Source of the DNA: Gnetum montanum
Taxonomy: Eukaryota; Streptophyta; Gnetopsida; Gnetales; Gnetaceae
NCBI GenBank assembly: GCA_015680685.1
Contig: MNCI01013688.1
Location: forward strand, 110,013-174,012
Length of the DNA: 64,000 nt
Reading direction: 5' to 3'
Each line of letters begins with the position of its first letter. The first letter of the stretch is position 1. Below are positions 33,311 to 42,994 of the stretch, piece by piece. A model generated the notes under the pieces. The model saw nothing but the letters and a program-made list of their open reading frames with translations. It ran no database searches and was not told the origin of the DNA. Both the position numbers and the translations under genes were made by a program.

Positions 33311-33912
33311 TTAAAAATTTCAAATTTTTTATTGATCTTTCAAAGAAAATGAGTCAAATGGAATGTTTGAAAGATGTGAGGCTTGTCTAGAGGATCTTGG
33401 GCCATTAATGATGCACAATTTTCTAAAATTTGGCATTCAAAGTTCATGGAGAAGGAATCTTAGGCAACAAAATTTTATTAGATGCATAGGAGATGGGTAA
33501 TGAATTTCTAATGTATAGATAGATTATTGTATGATATGGCAAGCATTTATTAGATCTTGATGATTTTGAAAGACACAAGATGATGTGGAGTTGCTTGTCA
33601 AGTATGAAATACAAGAGTTATACAAGTGGATCCTCTCCAAAGCAGGCTCTAGCCCTTAGTACGCTTGTATAGCTACATCTAACAGTGTCTATAAGCACTC
33701 AAGAAGTTGAATGTAAGACATACATATTTAGCAAAACACACATGTTACTATCGCTAGACTAGGAAAATAACACTATATTATATGAAACCATAAGTTATGA
33801 TTAAATATATAGTGAGGTTAGATGGATTATAGAAGGGATTACTAAAACTAGAATGTGAGGTATTTTACCATAAGCATAATAAATACTTGATTGTAATTGT
33901 GGTTAAGGTAAT
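33311..33912 (-). other. X spacer of D, first part
   Basis: It aligns with the X spacer of A2 from about 46440 to 46935 (shared AGTGGATCCTC, AAAACACACATG and GAAGGGATTA blocks). No ORF. The A1 insertion at 33913 splits it from 51899; GTAAT is at 33908-33912 and 51894-51898. Confidence 0.65.
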
Positions 33913-34725
33913 TGATGAATTGCAGTTTGCTAGGCCTTGATATCAGGTACACGATATCAGGTACATGATATTACAGCCTGGATACGATATTGTATACACG
34001 ATATCGTGATTCCTATGTCAACCTATAAATATAGCATTCAAGTGCATAGTGAAGAAGTTTTTTAGTAAGTCTTAGGTTGAGTATCTTTGTCAGTTTTTAG
34101 TTAGTTTTCAGTTTTTTTCCCAAGTGCATGCCCACAGTGTGATGCTTATAATTGTACAGAACCTTTGTTCGAGTGTGACGTACTTGGACACACACATGAT
34201 TGGCAATAAAGATCAAGATTACTTCATCATTGTAGCATTCACTTAGCTTTTATTTTTTTAATTGTTAATTATTATTATTATTTTTTCTAGTTAATATTTC
34301 CTTTATTCTCATTTACTATTACTATTATTAACACAAAATGAGTATGTCTAAATCATGAACATTTAAGTGCAACTACATGATAACCCAATGGCATAATAAG
34401 TAGTGCTTCGAGTGATGTGCGTTTGGTAACCCAAGAAGTAGTACATAAAGTCCAAGATGCATACGAATGATTAAGAATGGATGCTCATCACATTTAGGCT
34501 AGCTTAGATTTTGTTTCCTATTGCTTATTAGCTTAATCAGGTTATTTCTCATTATCTTTAGAAGTAGCGTAGTATTAGAAATCACATCATACACCTCACT
34601 CTGGACTAAACCATACATGACAAAGAAAATACTAGTCCAACTACTCCATATGCAGAGTTCAACCGAATCATATGTACACACTCATATTCATATGGTTGAG
34701 TGTAAGGGTACCTTCCCATTCATCA
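33913..34725 (+). repeat. 5' LTR of A1
   Basis: It starts TGATGAATTGCAG and ends CATTCATCA. The TATA box lies only about 110 bp from the start, so U3 is short. A polyadenylation signal AATAAA at 34205-34210 sits in CAATAAAGATC, conserved in all LTRs of the family. Confidence 0.85.
33940..34033 (+). promoter_or_regulatory. A1 5' LTR promoter: GATATC array and TATA box
   Basis: GATATC or GATATT occurs at 33940, 33954 and 33968 (14 bp apart) and again at about 33985 and 34000, followed by the TATA box CTATAAATATA at 34023-34033. Confidence 0.75.
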
Positions 34726-34726
34726 T

Positions 34727-34744
34727 TAGCACCATTGCTAGAGA
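34727..34744 (+). promoter_or_regulatory. Primer-binding site of A1 (tRNA-Asp type)
   Basis: TAGCACCATTGCTAGAGA matches TGGCGCCGTTGCCGGGGA at 12 of 18 positions; all differences are transitions. It begins two bases after the LTR. Confidence 0.7.
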
Positions 34745-34858
34745 CAATGCTAGTTATCTAGATTAGTTATATCATACAAGATCATTGTAACAAAGTATTA
34801 ATGACATATCTTTTAGAAAAGAAATTAAATTCAATTAAGTCACACGCAATTCAAAACA

Positions 34859-37220
34859 ATGTCTCTCTCATGGGATAATGATAACACAACATCTAGCAAG
34901 GCAATTCATTGGAGAACCAATGCAATTTATGATGAAGAAGAAGTTTGGAGTACTCAATCTTATGCAGGAGTTACATATGTTCATAGATACCCCAACGATA
35001 CTCAAGGACTCTTGTCATCCAACTCAAATACCTCTAATGAGGATGGGACATCTCCTAGAATGAGGGGACCTGTAAGGCCTAGGACATTCTCAATGGTTAG
35101 CAAGAGTACATCAGGGGATGATTGGGAGACTTACAAAAGTCATGACGAGTCTTCCAGTTCTCTCTCTTCCTCTACTCCTTCAACGTCAGGTCGTGACATA
35201 AATGACTATTTCTCAAAGGGTTGGCGTAGAAATAAAAATCAAACAAACAGGCAAAGTTAGGAACACCAACATGAACAAAGACAACTTCATCCCAACTCTC
35301 AAGCTCACAACCTACTTAGTGACAATGAACCCTTGCTAGCCACTAAGAGCCTAATGCATATAATAGAGGTTGTTCAGATACCCCACACAAGAAAAGCCAT
35401 CTACCTAGGCTTCATTTAAACAACTTTCCCAAGTTCTCAAGAGGCTATGATTTAGACTCGCAACACCATTTACAAGCCTTCTATGATGTCTATGCCTGGA
35501 GCAACATTCATAATGGGTGGAAAAGACTTAAGCTCTTTCCTATGATACTCGTTGACAAGCAAAAGTATGGTATAGGTCTTTAAAGCCAAAATCAATTCGC
35601 TGTTGGCCGACAATGGTGGAACTCTTCAATGAAAGATATCAAACTTGTGCAAGAGTATTAGCCTTGAGGAGACAAATCCAAGAGTGGAAACAAAAGCAAC
35701 ATGAACCCTTGGACATGGCCTTAGAAAGATATTATTCATTGTTAAATAAATACCTAGGCCATGTGTTCTCCAAGGAAAGGCTAATGTGTCACATCATGGA
35801 TGGGCTTTGTAATGAAACGAGGGAGACGCTAGGGATGTATGCCCTAGGTCAACTATATGAACTACAAACCCACCAATTCCAAGAGCTTATTAGGCAGGTA
35901 GCAAAAGAAGAAGGAGAAATAGCCCAATGGGAGAATGTTAAAAGGTCTTAATAGGACCAAACTCTTAAAGTAATGAAGGTCCATAATCATGAAGAGGAGA
36001 AATCAACTCACCTCAAGGAGGTGGAACCATCCCCATCTTTGCCAATACTAAAATCACTAGATGAAATCTTAATAAAGATTAATAAAATGATAGAGTGGGT
36101 ACATGAAAAATGTGGAGAATATGTAAACATTATTAGAGGTAAAACCACTCAAGATCATTTTGACAACCAGAACAAATGAAGGATGCCAAATTGAGAAACA
36201 AGATAGAACACCATTCAACAATCAAAAAGAAGGACTGAAGGAAATAAGGATAGGGGCCCAACTACAAATTAGAAGTATCAATGCAATGTTTGCCTATACG
36301 ATCATCCCAAAGGCCAATGCCCAATCTTGTCACTTCTACATGAGCATTGGGGAAGAATGCTACATCTAGATTTCATGCAGAAGTACTATTCTCAACCGTA
36401 GTGGCAAAACCCCCAGTCGTGGGGGAGACCATTGCCAAACTAGCCTCACCCTTCATATGCCTTGACAACAAGTTCTTATTATGTTCAACATTTTGTTTCC
36501 CCAACTAGGTCAACATCCTTTACTTCACCTCATCATTATCATTCTCCTAAGTATCATCAACCCATGTCCTCTCCTACAAGATCATCCCCCCATGTTCCTT
36601 ACACTTCTCCTTACTCTCAATATTCTCATCCTTCACCTCCTTCTACATTGCCACTAGTAGTATCGAAAGGTTTTATACCACAGCACCAACCAACAAACAT
36701 TACTTGTGCTGCTACTATCAACAGCAGTGGGAATCTTCCAAAACGTCGAAAGCATCCTTTCTTTAGGCATGACTGTAGAAAGAGACAGCATGGTTTTGAA
36801 ACCACTGCATCCTCTAACTCAACACAAGACAAGCACTATGATGCACCTTCCTCTTCGAACTCAACACCTCCTGTTACCTTATCGAAGCCACCAATTGACA
36901 CTCCAACAACCATGCGACCTAATGAATATAACAATGTGGGGAGACATATCGATCCTTGCATACCATCTTATTGTCATAGGTGCCATAATGGGTCAGCTTC
37001 TTATCACATGACCACATCTTATAATTTGCCCCACTATGCCTACTTTAATTAAGTTTGTAAACCCCAATTTGGAAACATTCCTACCACCACCCCAAAAGAC
37101 ACCCAGTGGTTTGGATGTGACCAGATCCCAATATTTCCAACATGCATGAACCCAAACTTTCCATTTATTAATTCTTGCCATGATCAAATGTTTATTCATG
37201 GGGGATACCCCCAATTCTAA
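34859..37220 (+). pseudogene. gag: ORF1 (gag) of A1
   Basis: The start MSLSWDNDN is shared with A2 (MSLSQDYDN, 49758). A Ser-rich stretch follows (35090-35230). The gag core covers about 35410-35930, with ERYYSLLNKYLGHVFSKERL and NETRETLGMYALGQLYELQ in frame 35613-35951. A knuckle near 36285-36320 reads C-N-V-C-L-Y-D-H-P-K-G-Q-C, spacing C-x2-C-x3-H-x4-C. A Pro/Ser/His-rich tail stays open for 196 codons (36462-37052). The stop is TAA at 37218. It should form the particle and bind RNA; the copy has several stops and shifts. Confidence 0.8.
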
Positions 37221-38600
37221 TAAGCAAAATTAGTAAATGTTTTTTCTTTTCTTTGGTTTTACAATTTTTTATTTTTTATTTTTTCATTTTCTAATTTTTC
37301 ATCTTTCAATTTGTCATTTTTTCTTTTTAAGGATGATCTCATATGTGAATAAAATACTCATGTAACCCATCGGTTGAGGTGTTGTTCTATGCTATCAAGT
37401 TAAAATTAACTAATTATTTGGACAGTGAGCCCACACCATCCACCCATCCATTCTATTAATAAGCAGTTCTACTCTAGGTAAGATGATATTCTTGTTATCA
37501 TTAAAGCTTAAAGTAACTTTTTACTCATTATGCCCAAAGTGAAGAGTGATGGACTAAGAGGGAATGGCTAGGATGTGACATCAAGGAGACTTGTGGATTC
37601 TCTTTGGTTGTAATAAGATTCTTGTAGATCTAACAAAAAATGGGAGTAAGAGTTGTGATAAAGAAACTTAATAAAGGAACTCCATGCTATTTTAGAGGGT
37701 CCCACTGGAAAGACATGCATCCATTCTTGAAGGTTCGTAGCCTCTTCGGATTCTCAGTGAGAAAGATAAAGTGCAAAAGTGGGCAAAAGAAGAAAAAGAA
37801 AAGAAAAAAGAAAAACAATAAAGAAAAGATCAAGAAAAATGTGCCGCAGAAAAATTCAAATCACTCCTCCCTTGTGCAAAATGCCAAATGATTGTACACC
37901 TTGCTGTTATAATGCTCTTATGGTTGTTTATCATTGGGATAAAATAATGCAATGTCACTGATCAGTAGTATGGACTTGGTCTTGATCTTGGAGTGATCAG
38001 CTAATAGTACTTTAATCATGCATAACACTTTGGATTCATTGTACTCAGGGTAAGTTACCTCACATCTCGATCACTGCAATCCCTTCTACAATTCCTCTCA
38101 TCTCATGATTCAAGTATTTCTAACTTGTGTCTTGTGTGGCATAGAATTCATACCTCATGACAGTGGTATTTAACATGTGTGTGTTTTTTTGCATAGGTGC
38201 TAATTGCATTTCACCCTTCTAGTGCTTATGAACATTTTAAGATGTAATTACGCAAGGGCATGATAGGTTGGAACCTACTTTGGGGAGAACCGACTTGTGT
38301 GACTTTTGTAATTTATACTTGTTGCACATCACCACATCATTTTATACCCTCTGAGTATTACATTACTGAATCTATTCTTTCCTCTATCATTATTTCAACC
38401 AAACATTCCTTAGGATCACTATATGTCCTTTTTCCTCACCCTATTCAAAGAACTTCATTTTATAATTACACTTCATTACACTTTCGATGCCTTAATGTCC
38501 ACTTGACATTACCCAAACCTTTCAAATCTACCTAAAATCCTTCATTTTTGGCCTTGAAAACTAAAAATTCATCAATTTTACTAAGTATCCTATTTTGGAG
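37221..38600 (+). other. X spacer of A1
   Basis: This 1.4-kb block has no sense ORF but is conserved in A1, A2, A3 and D. It has an A/G-rich low-complexity run (37786-37835). A short antisense frame starting at 38019 (minus) keeps residues of the antisense frames in A2 and A3 (DHSKIKTKSILLISDI here). Confidence 0.6.
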
Positions 38601-38606
38601 GGGACA

Positions 38607-38695
38607 TGATATCGGGTACCTAGTATCAGGTCCAACACGATATCGGGTCCACGCTATCGTGTACGTGATATCGCATCAACAAAACCTATATATAT
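38607..38695 (+). promoter_or_regulatory. Internal promoter of A1: GATATC array and TATA box
   Basis: GATATCGGGTACC, GATATCGGGTCCAC, GCTATCGTGTACGT and GATATCGC occur, the last three exactly 14 bp apart. The TATA box CTATATATAT is at 38686-38695. It lies 515 bp before the ORF2 ATG. This copies the layout of the LTR promoter in the middle of the element. Confidence 0.65.
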
Positions 38696-39209
38696 GGGGC
38701 CCCCAAATGCATAGAAGTCATTTTTAACTATTGATGTGAGGGGAGTTGTTACAATTTTCTTCCATGATTTTTCACTCTTTGAGAGTCTAACATTCAAATG
38801 TCAATATCTCACTCATTAACACTTCAATATCCCTTCTGATCAAACCTACTTAAGCCCAGAGTGCTTAACTTAGTCATGGGGGAGGGGTATGTTAGAATTT
38901 GCTCATAACTTTTTCAAAATTTGCTATCACCTGAAGGATATCATAGGGGTAAGTCCTATTGGAAAATGTTAAAAACTAATGCCAAAATAATTTTCTTCCT
39001 TCACCCAGATCATTTAAATTATTATTAAAGTCACCTAAGCAAATCAATTCTAACATTAAAACGTTTAGGAAAATTTCCTTGAAAAAATTTCTAACTCTAA
39101 AATCACACTAGGCAAGAATTCAACATTTATTAAAGACAATGAGTAAGGTATGAAATAATTAAACTTTGTTAAATGACCTTACTAACAATCGATCTCAATG
39201 TGATTACAG
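38696..39209 (+). other. ORF2 leader with conserved splice-acceptor text
   Basis: TACTAAC (39181-39187) and GTGATTACAG directly before the ATG form a branch point and acceptor. Both recur in A2 (TACTAAT, GTGATTGTAG) and A3 (TACTAAC, GTGATTATAG). A donor-like GAGTAAGGTATGA at 39141-39153 would give an intron of only 62-67 nt. Confidence 0.45.
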
Positions 39210-41920
39210 ATGGCCCCTAAACAAGGACAACAGGGAGGACCCTCTCAAGGTGTAGCCAAATGCCCAAGGAGAGGTAGATGCTAAGGACCTCCTGTAGAAC
39301 ATGCAGAAAAGGAGGCATAATCATTTAGCATCCATCAAGAAACCCATGTTACTACACAATCCAATCAAGCAGAAGGTGGAGAAGGTAGGGCACCTAAACA
39401 TGGACAACATCTCACGTTGTTTCCAAAATGTGTTTAGGCCATTCGAGAAAGGTCCACATCCACTGTAGTGATCGTGGAACTTCATTTTGGGCCTTTTATC
39501 AAATTTTCCCCTGAACTGGTCAAAGAACAACTCAAGGAATCTTCATTATGGCCTGTCCTCTCAAAGAGTGAAGAATGGTATATGGGGAAAACCTATCAAT
39601 TTTGGCATAATAAAGAGGAAGGCACCACTACCGACATTGGTGGAATTTCAATTGATTTCTCCATGAAGGCCATTGCAGAAGTTCTGAATCTTCCAAATAC
39701 AAAGCCCAAAGTTACTCATCTATCCACTTGCTCCAATGCTGATGTAAGAAAAGAATGGCTAAACAGGACGTACGTCAAAGAAGACAAACCATATGAAGAA
39801 CTGACTCTTGAAAAGAGAATTTACTTCAAAATTGGCACCTATCACATCTTCTCAACAAAGGGGCTAAATAGGATCTCTACCTATGCAACCAAAGGAAGTG
39901 CAATCTTAATGGGCAAGATTGATGTCAATTTTCCCCATTTATATCTAACAAAAACATTGAGGCAGTTCGAAGAATGCAAGATAGGAAATTTTGCATTACT
40001 CTTTTCATGTCTAATCAGGAAGCTATGCCAGTGTGTTGAAATTCTAGGGTAACTAATGATGTTCTTAGAAAGGCTCAAAATGCTTCATATGCCGAATTAC
40101 TAAAGCCACTAGCACTAAGAAAAGATGTTGGTGAGACACTAGAGCCTTAACAAGATCAAATGGTTAGGCCCACTGCACCTTAAACAACAGGGCCTAGCTA
40201 ACTTCCAGACACAAGGCTCAATCAACAATAAGAATCAGGGCCCAGCACACAGCCTATGGGCCAATAGGACTAGCTACCACTACCACCGCAAGATTACCGA
40301 CTATCAATGAGCCATCTCAAGGCCATCGTAGAAACGGTCAATTTGGGAAGTCAGGATGAGGCCAATCTCTTTGAGGTGATTGAAAATTTCATACAACCCA
40401 CCATATCAATCGATCATGCAAGGGGTGAGGTCTTAATACAAACAGGAGGAGGAGAGTTGCATTGGTCACAAGAAATTTTGGGAAACACTGCATCATTTCA
40501 AGTACAATTAGAGACTGGTGAAGGCTTCACAGTGGTGGTTATGTAACATCAGGATGCCGCTAAACTAGTAAAAGTGGTTGTGGACCACATTAAAGAGTCA
40601 TTTAACGTCCCTATTGTGCCACTAGTGGATCACATAGGAGCATGTGATGCTCAAGTTCTAGCTAGTACCACAATAACTCTTGTGAAACATGAGGATGCTC
40701 TAGATCGTTTGCTGTAAATAGGACAAGGAATGACATCCTTGTTTGACATCCTCCAAGATTTCACAGTGGCACAATCAGACCTCATTTCCATGAAGGGAAA
40801 GCTAGCTATGGGTGAGGTTAGGGCCAAACACGTAGAAGATGAGTTGAGGAGACTCTAAGAGAAGTTTGTTGTCCTACAAGCTGAATAGCAGGATCCATCC
40901 CAACTTATTCCAATCAATCAGCTAAAATCATTTAGGACATAGCAACTAAATAAATTATTAGACAAGAATAAAAGGGTGGCAATGGAAAAGAAGAAGGTGG
41001 ATTGGGAGGCTTCAAAAGCATAGGCTCAAATATATGCACAAGCAAAAGCACTCAAAGCCTTATAGGAAGAAAACAAACTCCTTGTTGCTAAAAATCTGCG
41101 ATTCACAACAGTTGAAAAATAAAAGAATGTTCTCAAGGAAAGTTTTCAGCAAATACAAGAACAACTAATAAGAGTCAACTAAGATATAAGTTTCTTATCT
41201 AGAGAGAACAGGACCCTCTCAATGGAGGAGGTACATGCCAGGCATCAAAAGATAGCCATTGAAATAAGCACATGGAAAAATAAAGCAGCAACATAAAAAA
41301 TTAAAAGAACATTTTTGAGATTAAATGGGGATGTATAAGAAGATCATTGAAAAAGAGATCCATATGGCTAAGATCCACATCAACTCTTTCAATGCTAAAA
41401 ACACTGACTGGTGGGCCATACTGGACACTTATGCCTTCGTCCACCAATCAGAATTGAAGAGCTGGGAACTACAAATCTAGGACCTCACAGAATACATGGA
41501 GTTGGCAAACCTGTGCTATGCCAACTTGGCCATGTTAACAGCAGGATGCCCAAGGATCAAGTTAGAGAAGCAGGTAGCTGCCACCTATACCAATTATGAG
41601 ACAGAGTTTGCCAAACACAAGAAGACATTGTAAAAATTGGAGATAGAAAACTTTGAACTAGAGGTGGTAAAAGCTAGCTACCAAGGTCAAAGGGATGTTG
41701 TAGTAGACTTGGCTCAACAACCTACAAACTATCAGGAATGCAAAGACAAAGTCAAAGCCTACAAGATGAAACATCAGCTATTTGCGGCATGGTACATCAA
41801 AGCTAATCAGATGTTTCTGCAACTGTCGTGTCCATGGGAGGTGCGGACTCCATCAAATATTGGAACATTAGCATGGATAGCACATGATCCCAAAATAGAG
41901 GAAGAAAAGCTTTAGGTGCT
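39210..41920 (+). pseudogene. ORF2 of A1, main part
   Basis: The start MAPKQGQQGGPSQG is shared with A2 and A3. Frame 39468-40052 (194 codons) holds the conserved domain: VELHFGPFIKF, EWYMGKTYQFWHNKEEG, AIAEVLNLPNT, RIYFKIGTYHIF, GSAILMGKI and LIRKLC. This resembles the 'putative plant transposon protein' domain. From about 40700 a long, charged, coiled-coil-like part follows, ending DPKIEEEKL at 41915. The frame shifts several times. A2 is inserted at 41921, and the last 88 bp of the gene lie at 50768-50855. Full length is about 930 codons. Confidence 0.7.
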
Positions 41921-42802
41921 TGATAAGTGGTAAGGTACCCCTACACTCAACCATATGAATATGAGCATTTCATGAATGATCCAATCAAACTCGCTAGACG
42001 AGCTAGTTTTGGTATCTAGATAGTTACTCACTGATCACAATTCGCTATCTTTCTACCTAGACCAGTATTTTCTTTATCACGTATGGTTTAGTCCAGAGTG
42101 AGGTGTATGATATGTTTCTAAACTAATGCTACTCTTGGAGGCAATGGAAAATAATCTTAGCTAAGCTAGGAGGGAAAAGGAAGAGAGAGAGCTATACTAA
42201 GATGAGATAGGGAGAGAGAATCTAATCTAGCCTAAGTGTGATGAGCATCTGTACACATCTTAGGCCTCGTGCACGACTACCACTGGGATTACCAAGCGCA
42301 TGGCCCAAGTACGCTACTGGGATACCAAGCAGTCTCATGTAGATGCTCATGATTAAGTCATACTCATTTCACATTTAATAACAATAATAATTAGGTAATT
42401 AAACTAAGTGAATGCTGCAATGATGAAGTAATCTCAATCTTTATTTTCAGTCATGTGCATGTCCAAGTACTTCACACTCAAATAAAGGATGTTGTACAAT
42501 TACAATCATCACACTTAAATAAAGGCATGCACTAGAGAAAGGGTTGAGAGGAACTAAGAAATAAGCTAACTTCTAAAATTAACTAAAAAACTAACTATTT
42601 CCAAACTTAAAGACTGACTCCTCTTGTGTGCCTACATGTGTATTTATAGGCTCACACAGGAGTCATGATATCGTGTATCCGATATCATTATTTGGGCTAC
42701 GATATCGCGTACCCAATATCATGGATTTGATATCGCGTACCCGATATCGTGGATTTGATATCGGGGGTCCGATATCCTAGCCTAATGAATAGCAATTCAT
42801 CA
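41921..42802 (-). repeat. 3' LTR of A2
   Basis: It is 882 bp, from TGATAAGTGG to AATTCATCA on the plus strand. Confidence 0.9.
42641..42778 (-). promoter_or_regulatory. A2 3' LTR promoter: TATA box and longest GATATC array
   Basis: The TATA box CCTATAAATA is at 42641-42650 (minus). From 42666 to 42776 there are eight exact GATATC plus one AATATC; all steps but one are 14 bp, the exception being 20 bp. Fillers alternate between types GCGTACCC and GTGGATTT. Confidence 0.8.
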
Positions 42803-42813
42803 TACCCCCATGA
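42803..42813 (-). promoter_or_regulatory. Polypurine tract of A2
   Basis: The minus strand reads TCATGGGGGTA next to the 3' LTR. Confidence 0.8.
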
Positions 42814-42994
42814 CTGAATGAAAACTCATCCTCGAGTCAAAATGAGAACAAGCCCCATTGATTACACAATTGATAGGTATGGGATTATTGACTAACGGGG
42901 AATTTATTCATGCCACAGTGGAGAACTTAATAGAACAAAATTGGGACATAACACAAGAAATGCAAAATCACAAAATTACAAAATTTTTTGGAAC

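Noticed and set aside
36706-37011. 101-codon plus-strand ORF in A1
   Set aside because: It is an out-of-frame shadow of the Pro/Ser/His-rich gag tail (36462-37052).
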